NCBI GenBank assembly: GCA_950295325.1
Contig: OX485805.1
Coordinates: 39,171,501-39,235,500, forward strand
DNA length: 64,000 nucleotides
DNA from: Polytrichum commune
Lineage: Eukaryota; Streptophyta; Polytrichopsida; Polytrichales; Polytrichaceae
Direction of reading: 5' to 3'
The position numbers and the translations under genes are program-made. The notes under the pieces were generated by a model. The model was given only the letters and a program-made list of their open reading frames with translations, was not told where the DNA came from and searched no databases. This document shows positions 35,725 to 47,340 of this stretch, one piece after another; within the stretch, counting starts at the first letter, position 1; every line of letters starts with the position of its first letter.

Positions 35725-37380
35725 ATTAAAAAACAACCCCCATGCTCTACGATACAATCATCGTTTTCACCCTCCGCTTGGTAGGTGTCCCGACATTTAC
35801 CCTTGAACACTTAAAGCATGACCACATGTCATCAATTTACTTGCTTGCAACATAATAGTCTTGGATTGGGTCCAGAACTGGCTCCCACCACCAACTGACC
35901 TGAACTGAAATTTTGTTTTGGGGGGGGGGGGTGCGGAATTGCTTGGGTATATTGTGACCCAACTTTCGACTCCTATACCATGGAACCCAACTATCAATAC
36001 CTCACAATCATTTCTATGTAAAGTTGTGTGTCTTATAAGATATTGGGTTTGATCATGGAACCCACATAATGTGGAGCTTGTACAGAGTGAACGTGTGGAA
36101 CATGTATTGAGACTACACTAAATAATGTATTCCGTGTCACCAATTCTATTTGTCTTGCTCAATACTAATTGTAAACGGCCCGTGTAGTGTCACCCAACAC
36201 TAAATGTAAACATAACATTGTTTGTCATTCTTCTAAACTTTTTTGGGAACATGCAACATTGTAAATGTTGCAGTTTCCGTCACTTACTAGGTGATCCTTC
36301 ATCCAAATTTGAATCATCCTTGACAATATCTCATCACAAGGTTGTTAGCAAGTAGACTATATTAAACTTTGTTACAATAATTGACATTTGGAGAACTGAA
36401 AGTGAGCTGATATGACAATATATATATATATATATATACACGTATCCATGTGAAATATCACTAGAAAATGACCACAATGACATGTACTAGTCTAACCTCA
36501 TTAACACGTCACCCTTGATATTACGACACATTTTTGAGAGACCAAACTTTTTAGTTCAAAACTCCCTCTTTTATACGACTACGACACTTGATATTGTGAC
36601 ATTTAGAATCCCCGTTTTGTCGTATTTAAAAAGGTAGTTAATGCTAAATTTCCTTTCATCTATGTTATGTACATCTAAAATACATCCATTTTCACTTGGG
36701 AACTACTTGGGAACTTCACTTATCATTGGGAACTTAATGATAATTGGGGTTACTAGTGCAGAATGGACAAGGTTAGGGTCAGAGTGGCCTCCTGTCTAGT
36801 ATGTTGCTAAACGTCATGTATCATACTTGACTAGTTTCTTATTAGAGAACTCTTTATATTTTGGTGTTTAATGAAATTCTTAGTTTTAAAAGCCAGTAGG
36901 GAATTTAAATAAGACGACAATTGCTAACTTGGGTAGGCAACACCAAAGATCTTTGGACTCCTATTTCAACAGTTCTTAAGAACATTTGTATATGTTTGGA
37001 GTAATAAGCTACTATTTAATACCATCTACATTACTTAAACTTGTTGTATATATTCTTAAGCTCATATTACTTATGTTTTTTGCATCCCCTCAATAACACG
37101 ACAACTTCACACCATTTGTCATACTAATGAGAAGACGACACCTCGACAACATGACTTTTTTTTTGTTTGTGTTTCCCAAATGTGTCATACTAAAGAGGGA
37201 GAACAATACTACACATATGACAATAAATAAAATATTTCAGTGTTACCCACTAAAAGAATTTTCACCCAATTTAGCACCCCTTTGTGTTTGTGTTATCCAA
37301 CGTGTGATCATGCTCCTAGAGAAGCACAATAGAGATTCATCCATATGGATGAAAACGGTAGGATGACATGGACATGAATG
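35725..37380. other. intergenic, no gene recognised
   Basis: AT-rich with no supportable gene. It includes a 12-nt G run at 35920-35931 and an (AT)n run at about 36418-36438. Confidence 0.5.
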
Positions 37381-37399
37381 GATGATCGATGAGAAGGTG

Positions 37400-39858
37400 A
37401 CGTGGGAGTCAACAGGTATCACCTACCGAACCTACCTAACCCCCTCGGGGATCAGATACCACCGCGGAGCCAGTTCCGCCTCTCCGCCGCCGCCGCCGGC
37501 GGCGGCATCGGCGTCTGCGTCGCGGTACCTGTGTAAACGGAAGCAGGTACGGACCAGGTACGGCCGCACCCAGATGGCACCTGTTTTATCTCCTCGCCCT
37601 CCCCGGCCAGCTGCGAATCAACTATCAATCAATCCGCCCGATCGCACTCGTGTGCAACTCGAATTATCAACCCGTCGAGCCTCGCCGACCTGATCAGCGC
37701 CGATCCGCTCAATTTCAAGCGGCCAGGTGGGTTGCCATTCTCACCGTGACAAGCACGCCGGGGCAGGAACGGGCCCTGGCGTCGGAATGTTGCATTGTCG
37801 GGGGGTGTATTCCCAATTCGGTCTTAGGTTTTGATTTCTCGACGGGTTTCGTGGTGTGGGTCGGTCGGTGAATTCATGGATCAGTATGAGAGGTGTAGTG
37901 GGTAGGGAGTGAGAGCTTGCTCGGAGGTTCGTGCATTCGGGCGTCGCTTGGCTGAAGTGTTGCGATTCTGGAGTGTATCCCGAAACCGGTCTTGGGTTCG
38001 GTTTCTCGACTGGTTTCAGGCTGTGGGTCAGTCGTAGAATTGAAGGATTGGGTTGAGAGGTGTGGTGGGTAGGGAGGGAGTGGGGGCCTCCCTTGGAGAT
38101 TCAGCAGTTTTTGACGTCGCGTCGCTGAAATGTTGCACTTTTGGGGGTGCAACCTCGGCCCAGTCTTGGGTCTGATCTCTCGACGGGTTACAGGTTGTGG
38201 GTCGGTCGCAGAATTCGTGATTCGAGATGAGAGGTGTGGTGGGTAGGGAGCGAGAGCTTGTTTGGGGATTTGCCCTTGTTCGTCGAAATGTTGCTCTTTT
38301 GGGGGTACATCTCCACAGCAGCAGTCTTGGGTTTGATATCTCTACCGGTCTGAGGTTGTGAGTCGGTGTCAGAATCCGTGACTTGGGATGAGAGGTGTAG
38401 TGGGTTAAAGAGCGAGAGCGTGCTCGGTAATTCGGCAGTTTTCGGAGAGGAGACACGTCTTGTAGAATCAAAAGTGCTGTGGACTTGTTCGTTGCTGTTG
38501 ATTTTTGTGGGTTGTTGAAGAAGTTCGAGGGGGGTTGGATGCATCAGTTGGCTTGTGGGTGGTAGTTTAGGACATGCAAGTAGTAGTAGGGAGGGTCGGC
38601 ACTTTGAGCGGCAGGTGGCCGTGGATAGTGGGAGTAGTGGGTTAAAGTGTCACTGTTTTGATTTTCTGGAGTTTTTTGAAAGTTTTTAGAAGGTTTTGAC
38701 CTCGGACTCCGCTTGCCGACTTTTGCTGCACTTGCTTAGGCGTGCGGTCCTTCTTCGCCGAATGTCGATGAATGGGTGGAGAATTTAGCGTATCTTCTTG
38801 CTAGTTTAGTGTGCGAATTTCTGGGATGAACTATCAGTCGGTAGATTCTGAGAGTGGGAGGAGTTGGACGTGGTGGAGACTCCGGGACTACTTTCTCAGG
38901 TACATTATGCCTGCGGAGCTTTGAGCGAATTTTTCCTCGGACATGACTTGCACTCGATCTCCACCTGCAACGTGGCTACATATCTTGTAACGCGGTGGAA
39001 ACATCTCAACCAGAGTCCCAGAAGCCCACGAAATCCGCGCCGTTGCACCGATTTTGAAGGGTCGGTTATTGAGGTTAGGGACCGTTTTGTGAAGCTTCGG
39101 GTCTCACGACGCGGTGCAATTCCTTAAGAAATTACCTGCGTTGTAGAGTTGTAGAGTAGTCCTCCACGAACTTATATGTGATGTCGATCCTCCAGCTGTT
39201 TGTAATTTGTCTGGCGACTGCTCGGAGGGAATTGATGAAAAACTTCCATGTGTGCGCTGTGGCTGGCTAACTACATTAGTTCTCTTCAGATTCTTGTAGG
39301 ATTAACTTCCCATTTTCGTCTCTTGTATCTTCACACAGACGTCGAACTGAGGCAGCGACTTTTGTTTAGCTGGAAGAGAGAAGTCAGAACCTGCAATTGA
39401 GCTAAACCTCACTGGACCTGCCGAATCCTCTCGACAATAACCTCGTCCGAAGTGTAATGGGAGTAGTTGTAGCGCAATTTCTAGGATGAAGGGGAGAGCA
39501 GATGAATGTTGACAAGCACTCCAAGGACTGCAGACAGCACCATGCATATTCCATATCAATGTTAAGGACTTACCTGGACTCCGATGCGCCATGTGCTCCG
39601 AACAGGAGATCAGGCTGCCCGTGACATAGAATTGGAGCCTACAATTGGATGGAATTCCTCTTGAAATAATGGATTTTTTCGACTCTGTTTTTCTACATAG
39701 AGTAGTTCGGGAAGGTCTGGGGATGTGCAGCAGGATTGGAACAAAAAAATAAGCGTCTTTCATTGAGCGAGATTGAACTGATATTTTGTAGTGAGGGCGA
39801 CAAGAACATGGCAGCAGATTCCAGTTCTTTGGCCTAAGTTCTCACGAAGGGCAGGAGG
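37400..39858 (+). promoter_or_regulatory. GC-rich promoter/leader region of the DUF1218 gene
   Basis: After AT-rich DNA, GC and CpG content jump at about 37430 with a (CCG)n/(GGC)n palindrome, and remain moderately high until the coding start at 39859. I infer promoter plus a long 5' UTR, possibly with an intron. The transcription start cannot be placed. The region includes the four-unit repeat at 37788-38455. Open frames here, such as 37382-37693 (+) and 38028-38471 (-), have biased composition and no known domain; I do not call them genes. Confidence 0.4.
37788..38455 (+). repeat. four imperfect 158-173-bp tandem units
   Basis: Units start at TGTTGC at 37788, 37958, 38131 and 38289, giving periods of 170, 173 and 158 bp. 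Each has TGTTGC, a G-rich stretch, CAGTCTTGGGTTTGAT-like and TCTCGACGGGTT-like words, GTGGGTCGGTCG, GAATTC.TG, GAGAGGTGTAGTGGGTAGGG and GAGAGCTTG. Divergence between units is clear, so the array is old. Minus-strand frames crossing the array carry the same repeat in protein form and are likely fortuitous. Confidence 0.9.
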
Positions 39859-41838
39859 ATGAAGGGGTTTGCGGTGTCCATGCTGCTACTGTACCTCACC
39901 CTCGGAGCGTTAGCGGCCTACTTTGGATTCACCGCCATAAACCAAAGCAATTGTACAGTAAGTGTCCATACACCGCCTTCCATTGAAACGAATTGAATCA
40001 ATTTGAGAATGCAGGGCGATTCTCTCTCTCTATACGTGGGATTTAAGTGGTTTTAGCCAATGTAGGAATGACAACGTGAGGGTAAACCAAATTTTCACTG
40101 TCAGATTAGAGAGCCCTTCACAGCATCTGCATGATAGAGATGATTTTGTCCATGCTGTTGTAGAATGGTGAGAATTTGCTCAGATCAGACTACCGTAGAG
40201 GACCGCTCTTTTTCATCTGCACCGAAACGCAGTTTCCACATAGAATTCGATTGGGTCTCAACGAATGTAGGAATGACATGTGAGGGGAAACAATCACTTC
40301 TGTCGGAGTAGAGAGTTCTACACGGTATCTGTTCGGTAGAGAAGATTTCGCCCATATTGTTGTAGAATGTCGAGCGAATGTTGAACTTGAGGTGGGAATT
40401 AAATTGAACTCGGTTGTGATGACGCCGCAGGAGTATCATGTCTTGCTTGTTAACGACATTTGCATCTACCCCGACAGTCCTGCGCAAACCTCCGGGCTGC
40501 TTGCGGGGCTCATCTTGCTGCTGGCTCAAATGCTGGTCATCTGCACCTGCGGCTGCTCGTGTCGCTGGGATAACAAGAAGCAGCCGGAGGGCTGGAACGC
40601 CACCATGGTCGGCGTCGGATGCATTCTCAGCTGGTGAGAACTCTAATATAATAATGACTACATACCTTCTCTAATTTGTTGTCTCTCTAATTTGCATGCT
40701 CCTCTCTAATTTGTTGGGTCCTTTATTGAAACTTAATTCGTAAGCATCAAGTAACGCGTTTCCCACGCCAGAAAGATGTAGCAGCAAAAGAGGGGTCCAT
40801 GTCATGACAAAAGTGAAGTATTTCTCGACCACATGGTTCAAGTCTGGTGTACACTTGAGATCGCAAAGGTGATGTCTTCTTGAAGAAGATTGCTCTCTTA
40901 TATCTCAAGCATCTAAATATTGCGATAGTTTTGCGGCGATTTACCTACATCGCGGCCCCTCTCAAGCATCTGAACGATGTGGTGACTAACCTACTTTTGA
41001 GTCGATTTACATTTTGCATTTCTTGTGACGGGCATGTATACACATGTCGGTTCACGGCCATTTTTAATTGGCATTTCCTCCCCTATGGTGAATCACTCGA
41101 TTAATAAATGAACTGACGACCAACAGGTTATTTGTTATTCTCCCCTTCTAGTGCCCCCAATCAAAATACCCCCATCCCACATTGCGACCCCCTAAAGCAG
41201 CTCTGGAAGCTATACGTGCTAGATTTGGCCATAATAATACAAGACGTGGGTGCTTCATGTGTTGGTGGTTTCCATCTGGACCCTTGGACCCTTGTGAGAA
41301 CATTAAACCTATAAGAAAGATTTCTTTCCAATTCCTTGTGTGGTGTATAAGGTTTCTCAAGTGGGGTGGTTTTGCCTTGTTTAGCCGAGCCTGCACAGTC
41401 AGAAATTATGGACGATGTAAATTAGTGATGGTTTCATTTAAGGATCGTTTCGCGAGTGAAGGACTTATGTGGACGAGACTCGTGTTTGGGTTTGCTTGTA
41501 GTTTTGCAGCGGGGTTGGGAGCGGCATTCTTCGCGTCCGGCAGCGCGCTCAGCCGGCCCTCGGAGCGATACCGGACGCGGCACAAGACGAACGACTCCGA
41601 CGACTGCGTCCAGCCGAAGTTCCTCGCAGCCATCGCGCTCTTATTCTGCACGCTCTTCTTCGGCTTCGTCTTCTTCCTGGCGATCATCCGAGAGGTTAGG
41701 AAAGGGATGCTCACCAGCCCGTTGCCGCAGATTCTGCCGCCGATGGCCACAGCTCGACAACCTTCTAGTTCTCCCGCTCCCCCTCCGCCTCCCTCATCGT
41801 CGCCCGTGCGTCCTGTCTCCGACCAATCCCCTGTATAA
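39859..41838 (+). CDS. DUF1218 family four-helix membrane protein, three exons
   Basis: Exons read as 39859-39957, 40431-40633 and 41502-41838, all GT-AG, giving 212 aa. Hydrophobic segments lie at about residues 7-28 (a signal-like first helix), 52-74, 90-112 and 139-163. Residues NDICIYP and the cluster CTCGCSC after the second helix, plus DDCVQPKFLAA before the fourth, fit the cysteine-containing DUF1218 pattern. The C-terminus (about 180-212) is a Pro/Ser-rich tail. Arabidopsis members include the MWL (modifying wall lignin) and DEAL (desigual) proteins, which affect lignin and leaf symmetry; which subgroup this belongs to cannot be said. The acceptor of exon 3 is chosen at TTGTAG (41501), which keeps the hydrophobic frame; TTTGCAG eight bases later would shift it. 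Intron 1 carries a duplicated dispersed repeat. Confidence 0.85.
40030..40390 (+). repeat. duplicated block inside DUF1218 intron 1
   Basis: Two imperfect copies lie at about 40040-40172 and 40250-40380. Each has ..AATGTAGGAATGACA, GTGAGGG.AAAC, a TCTG TCAGA-like block, TAGAGAG.TCTACA and TTGTTGTAGAATG. The first 50 bp also occurs at about 25790-25845 in intergenic DNA, so the duplicated unit derives from a dispersed element. Confidence 0.7.
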
Positions 41839-42960
41839 TAAGAACGAGTTAGTCTTAGTGTTGCTCCTGCAAAGGATTTTTCTTGGGTAGAATTTTATCT
41901 AACTCAACACAGTTTACTGATCAAAAAGGAAGTTCCCACGTAAGATCTAATAAGGGTCTTGGCCACGGTGAACATTACACTCGGTGAATTTCTCCCCATA
42001 TTGGACTAGGGAGCACCCTAAGATAGTGACTACACTCTATGTTTCGGTTTAGGAGACTTCTTATGCACCAGCATGATTTACGGTGCTGCTTCTACGTCAA
42101 GTTGGTCTACGTCTATATTGAATCCCGAGAATTAGAGGCAATCCGCACCTATCTCTACGAAGGGCAATCCCCTTGGTTCCCACATGGGTGGTTGAAAATA
42201 CCCGGTTTCTCGCTACGATTGGGTGGACCAAATGGGATAGGATTCATTGGAAAACCAAGTGCTAGGGATGCCACCTTTTGGAGCAGTATTCCGGCCTCAT
42301 GCGGCTTAATTTTGGATTTCACATGGAATGTGGGTTAAGGCCTTGGGTTCAAACCACCCCGAGGCAATCGTCTTCATCATCCAGCTTCAAAATCACCCAG
42401 CTTCAGAAGTTTTCTTGTACAGATCAGAAGGAAGAAGCTCGTGTCAATTGTGGTACCTGCTACCGCACGGGAGTAGAGAGTGGAGTGGCCATTTTTTGCA
42501 GGCTCTAATCAATGCAGACCCTCGTCGGCATCACGACGGTGAAGAATGTCACTGCAGCAGGGGGTTTGTAGCGTAAGACGAGAAAAGAACGACTTTGTAA
42601 GGAACGCCATCAAGGTTTGTTTGTTGCAGGGGTATTGTAGAGGGTGGTCCATTCCCGTGTCTACCATGGGTGGAATGTAGTGGAGATTCCACGTGGGAAT
42701 TTTAGGTGTCCGTGGAATGGAAGGCACTTGTGGCGAGATGTGAGGGGGAGATGTTTCTTGGTGCGGATAGGGAAGCCCTCTACATAGTGTAGTTTGAGGA
42801 AGGAAAGAATTGTTGAGGTTTGTTGGCACAATCGCGGCTGCCAACTGCAACGAGAGAAGGAAAAAGTTGTTCCACGTATGAATGTACAGTGGGGACCAGT
42901 CTGCAGCGGTGTATCACAAGTTGATGATGTGGGGATTATTTAACAGAGAGTATAGGATTT

Positions 42961-43121
42961 TATCCAGTTTGGCACGGTCGGAGAAGTTCTAGAGTTATCA
43001 AGAGTCTGCTCACGTGTGGGCTGTGTGATCAGAAGAAGGACTTAATCCAGTTTGGCACAGTCGGAGAAGTTCTAGAGTTATCAAGAGTCTGCTCATGTGT
43101 GGGCTGTGTGATCAGAAGAAA
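42961..43121 (+). repeat. 83-bp tandem duplication
   Basis: ATCCAGTTTGGCAC begins at 42962 and again at 43045. Both copies run through TCGGAGAAGTTCTAGAGTTA, TCAAGAGTCTGCTCA and GTGTGGGCTGTGTGATCAGA with only a couple of differences. This is a young duplication. Confidence 0.95.
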
Positions 43122-43923
43122 CTTCATTTTTGTGATGATTTTGGCAACCTATCGCAGCCGGTTGACCGACATGTTCTTGTATGTAATACTCTCCCGTAAG
43201 TTACATTTGTTGGTCATTTGTCAGATTTGTTGTGCATGGAGAGCCGCTGGCATGCGTGCAAACTGGACGTATATATGTATTATCACGAATCAGTTGGGGC
43301 CATCTCTTTGATACTGTCATGTTTAGGTTACATTCCATGTCATTTTCTAAGTGTGCCCAACCAGTCATACGATACCATGTGGCACTATTGTAGCGAAATA
43401 TAATTAACTTGCACCTAAGTAGTCTGACTGCACGGAGGGTGGTTTTATGTGTTGTTTAAGAAACGTAGGCCATCCTGTTTCGGCTATGCTTACGTGATTA
43501 AAAAAAAAACTGCACTTTGTGATTTCGTCAACCTTCTAGTGGTCAGGCAGAAGATGGCCTGCAATATGTATCTGTATGTGATGCTCTCTCACATCAATAA
43601 TAGGATATATATACCAGCACCATCATTCATGTACAGTTCCCAATGAGCCTATGAGTTCTGTCAGTGTTTTCCTTCAAAGGATACATCTCTTTGTTGTAGT
43701 GCATCAAAAGAGACTGACATGCATGCAGAATTAATGCCTCGGGAATCAGAAGCCAGAAAGTGGTTGCCAAAGGCTTTTATTTGAAGGCCACATCAACTTT
43801 TTTTTCCTTAGTGTTTGTTTCTAGTACTGGGAACTAAACTATATATACCAATTAGTGAAGGTGATAATAATTTCCTTTACGCTATGAATAGTGCCACCAA
43901 AAGATCTAGGAAGCAATATTCAT

Positions 43924-44150
43924 CTTGGCACTTGGCACTATTCACTCAAAGTACCGGCACGTAGTGTGAAAGAATTGGCACTTGGCATGAAAGTATCGAC
44001 ACTTGGTATGAAAGTACCGGCACTTGGCATTAAAGTATCGGCACTTGGCATTAAAGTGTCGGCACTTGGCGTGAAAGTATCGACACTTGGTATGAAAGTA
44101 TTGGCACTCGGCACTATTCATAAAGTATCGGCACTTGGCACTATTCATTG
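43924..44150 (+). repeat. 21-bp tandem array
   Basis: About eight units of GGCACTTGGCATGAAAGTATC with point variants (GGTATGAAAGTACC, GGCATTAAAGTATC and so on), plus flanking partial units. Because 21 is divisible by three, a 7-residue repeat (ALGMKVS-like) is open on the plus strand and another on the minus. Expression is not supported. Confidence 0.9.
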
Positions 44151-44924
44151 ACAAGCATGTGGCATGCACTAATTTTCTTGAAATTTATGGTTAATGGGCA
44201 TAGAATTTACCGTCGTCATGAATTTAGTGTCACTCGGTAGCAACTTCAACCCTTGGTAACTTTAAGATCTAGCTAGATTGCGCGTGTGACTTGAGTTAGT
44301 ACCACACTCACTGATTGATATATTGAGTGTAGTAAACTTCTACTCCACCTCAAACAAACCCACTGAATTGATGTATTGTCTATATTTTTGGATGGACCTT
44401 TGAAGAATGTGGTTAATACCTCTTAAGTTTTTCCTTTGTACAAAGTTAACTGTTTGAGAAAAGTGAAGAAAGCTAATGGTTTATAGTGCTTATAATGTTT
44501 GCCAACATTACAGAAGTATGAACCAGATAGAGTCTCTTTGCTCACATACTGCTGCTGCAATTGAGGAAAGCAACAGCCTGAGCTCAGTAATTCAACTTTA
44601 TCTTTTTTGGCAATAAACTACTTTGCTTAATTTTGTGTCAAAGAGGAGAATCATGCATCAGATCGCTAAAGCCAGGTCATTGTTAACCAATTGAGGTGAA
44701 CTTACATGTTTGCCACAATGTGAGCATTGTGTGATCACTCTTCCAAGGGACACGATTTCAATGTGGGTGAGTTCTTGTGTCCTGAGCCATCAATATTTGG
44801 TAGAGTGTTATCAATCTTTGGTAAAGTGCTAAGATGGGAGAAATGTAGAGATAACAGAGAAGGACAAGCTGCTTTGGGGTTTGTACTTGTTTGGAATGTT
44901 AAGGAGAAATGTTGGACTGGTATA

Positions 44925-45250
44925 TAGGTGAATGCATGGTATCAGAATCAACATCAATAATGGTATGCAAGAACCTACCAATGGATGTCGAAATTGTAAT
45001 ACCTATCAAATGTTGATATTTGATGGGTATGTCAAGGTGAGAGAATCCTTGTTTACCTATGTTATTATTTGGCTTAGTACTATTCTAAATCATGTTGATA
45101 CTAGGACGAATTTAGCTAGGTATGAAGGTTCTTGTATGGTATATGTACCTGAATGGTATTGAAAACAAAATTATCGTCAATTTCTCATATCATAATGGTA
45201 TCGAAAAATGTGAAACCCTTGTTATAGATACTTGAATGGTATCTAGAGAA
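44925..45250 (-). repeat. dispersed repeat family R3, copy 3
   Basis: Reverse-complement relative of 6640-6900 and 21395-21745. Shared words include TATAGGTGAATGCATGGTAT, GTTGATATTTGATGGGTAT, TAGGTATGAAGGTTCTTG and ACCTGAATGGTAT. Confidence 0.6.
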
Positions 45251-46396
45251 GATGATATCAATTCAACATTGGTAAGGAGTCGCCTTTTGGTAGCTTAGAA
45301 CAATTCACATTGAAGAATGTGGAAGTCTCGTCCACCTCTACTCCGGGTAGTCGGACCCTCTTAACACCATCCCATTATTACTTGGAGGTGGAACATTCTA
45401 TTAGAGGTCATGTCACATCATTTCTATAGATACAACTACATAGAATTTAACAAAAATGAGTAGAACTTCTACATTCTCTCCCTCGAAGAGAGGGAATTAT
45501 TGCACATGAGTGTACCTCTCATTCATCCCACATAAAAGCCATGACATAGTATGCAACGCAAATATTGCTATGTTTTGCTCAGTTGAAATTGAAATTTAGA
45601 GACCTTGAATTAGTCTAGTCCAAATTGTTGGAGATGAATAAGCCACAACCCTATTGGGGGTCAAGTTTTGATGTGGTAGATAATCCTTGTCATCATCTTC
45701 TATACATTCCTACCTAATGCATTTCCTAGGCCTTCCCTAGCCCTCAAAATACATTGTAATTTATTGAAGTTGTATCAATTCCATGATTGTGACTGTGTAT
45801 TCCAATAAATAGGAAAAAGGCATATAAAAAACACTGAGATAAATACGCATCATAAAGACATGCAACAACTAACTAAGACAAGTTGATGAGTGATGGTGCT
45901 CGTTCCTACCTCATGTAGTTCATGGTGCCCGCTATCTTGGTTTCTCAATCAAGGTTATGTTAGTTTTTTAATGAGAAGGCCGAGAGTGGTTTGGGATCAT
46001 GTTTCTTGAACCCTTGGCTATTATGAGTACTATGTCGTTCCAACCATCGTTGAATCTCTCCAGCCTACACCACTTTCAACTTGGATATTTTCAAAGCCTT
46101 TGATGTCTTGGTTGTACATGTATTTCTCACCTATGCGACCACCTTTGACATGAAACAATAGGCACTTATTCCATAGCCATGCTCTGTAAACCCATTTTAG
46201 GTCCACATATGAACTTGGGGCTAATAATGAGCAAGGTCAAAGATCCATCATTCGCCAACACAAGGTGGTTGGCATCGACTTTGTTCTCTCTCCCTCAACT
46301 ATGCAACGAAAATTAATTTGCAGTTGAATTTGTTCACAACATAACCTATTAAAAGAAAAAAAATGGTAGTCTACTTTCACTCGGGAGCACAACATT

Positions 46397-46468
46397 TCCG
46401 TTGCCGGGACTCGAACCCGGGTCGCTCGGGTGAGAGCCGAGTATCCTAACCATCTAGACTACAACGGA
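46397..46468 (-). tRNA. tRNA-Glu (anticodon CTC), second copy
   Basis: The 72-nt sequence is the exact reverse complement of the tRNA at 18771-18842, with the same cloverleaf and anticodon CTC (46432-46434 on the plus strand). About 45 bases of 3' trailer are also similar between the two loci (ATGTTGTGCTCCCGAGT, GTAGACTACCATTTTTTT), whereas the 5' flanks look unrelated. The tandem amplification seen at 18.9-19.6 kb is absent here. Confidence 0.97.
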
Positions 46469-46650
46469 TCAGATGTTCACGATAAATATGATTATGTACA
46501 TTACAATTGAAACGCGCTGTCAACCACCGAAGTTTGAGAGCTGTGCAGTTGCGGAAGCAGATTTCTTCAAAGCAAGGTTTCGAGCTCACAAAAATCCCCT
46601 AAGCTAATTGAGATAACCCTTCAAACATTGCTACCGATTCTTGGAAACCT

Positions 46651-47022
46651 ATGGAATGGGAGCGGCTGACTCCCGAGTGGCCACAGAGTTGGCTGGCAGA
46701 ATTGCTTTGCCATCGTCATGTGCTCAAAATTTGGATTAGAATTCATGCGAAGAGTAGGGGCATGGCGAGGATGGGGCTATCTCCTGCCTTCCCGCGCAAG
46801 CAGTCCGAGCTCAAGAGAAATTGGGCTCTAAAAATTGGCAAGTTCCACCCAATGGGTTACCCAGACAACCTCATAGTGAAGACAGTAATGCTCCCTTTCC
46901 ATAGCTCAACTAGCAGGCATGTTTGTGTGCACCCATCGTTATTAGCTGATGATGCTTCACCACCCATGGTGAAGCCGAACTGGAAAAGTTTAGGCACAAA
47001 ACAAAGTTTCATCATAGTTTAG
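46651..47022 (+). CDS. unrecognised 123-aa open frame
   Basis: This open frame starts MEWERLTPEWPQSW and has no domain that I know. Composition is moderately GC-rich and no exon could be chained to it. It begins about 180 bp from the tRNA-Glu gene. It may be chance or the relic of a gene. Confidence 0.15.
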   Translation: MEWERLTPEWPQSWLAELLCHRHVLKIWIRIHAKSRGMARMGLSPAFPRKQSELKRNWALKIGKFHPMGYPDNLIVKTVMLPFHSSTSRHVCVHPSLLADDASPPMVKPNWKSLGTKQSFIIV

Positions 47023-47155
47023 TTTGGGAGGAGGCATATGCCCCACCCACAAACTCGCTTTTCAGTCCGACTTCAGCTTGCGCCCTGAAAGCAGGTGAAA
47101 AATTAACACGTAAATGTTGTCATCGGCACAGTAACAACTCCCAAGCATTGTGCGG

Positions 47156-47279
47156 GAAGATTTTTGGGCATAATCGATCGAGACCCTGGAGTTTCCAAAT
47201 CCAGCCAGCGACATGTTCACATCTTTCTAAACTCAACCGGATCATCTGTAACTTAACCGCCGGTTCTCCCCGAGCCCTG
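47156..47279 (+). mobile_element. hAT-like MITE, copy D (internally deleted)
   Basis: The left half (GGGAAGATTTTTGGGCATAA, GACATGTTCACATCTTTCT) is joined directly to the right quarter (AAACTCAACCGGATCATCTG, CGCCGGTTCTCCCCGA). About 100 internal bases present in the other copies are missing. Terminal repeats are degenerate and no target duplication is seen. Confidence 0.75.
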
Positions 47280-47340
47280 ATCTAGTTGCGTTCAGAGGAG
47301 GAAAAAAGCAATAGCAACCTAATATGAACCAAGTGTGTAA

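Larger units (their letters stand above)
41840..46395. other. intergenic, no gene recognised
   Basis: No supportable gene. Relatively GC-rich open frames at 42039-42576 (+) and 42509-42850 (-) have no known domain and may be 3' flank of the DUF1218 gene. The interval also holds an 83-bp tandem duplication (42961-43121), a 21-bp repeat array (43924-44150) and R3 repeat copy 3 (44925-45250). Confidence 0.5.

Noticed and set aside
38028-38544. Minus-strand frames with repeated SLPT(T/H)YTSH-like words
   Set aside because: They are the reverse reading of the 158-173-bp DNA repeat in a GC-rich leader, with no domain and no splice context.
41182-41501. In-frame upstream extension of DUF1218 exon 3 (starting MRPPKAALEAIR)
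   Set aside because: It is intron 2 read-through; the membrane-protein frame is only consistent when exon 2 is joined at 41502.
43942-44169. Cys/His-rich minus-strand frame with KCRYFHA repeats, resembling a metal-binding peptide
   Set aside because: It is the antisense of a 21-bp minisatellite; the periodic cysteines come from the repeat unit.
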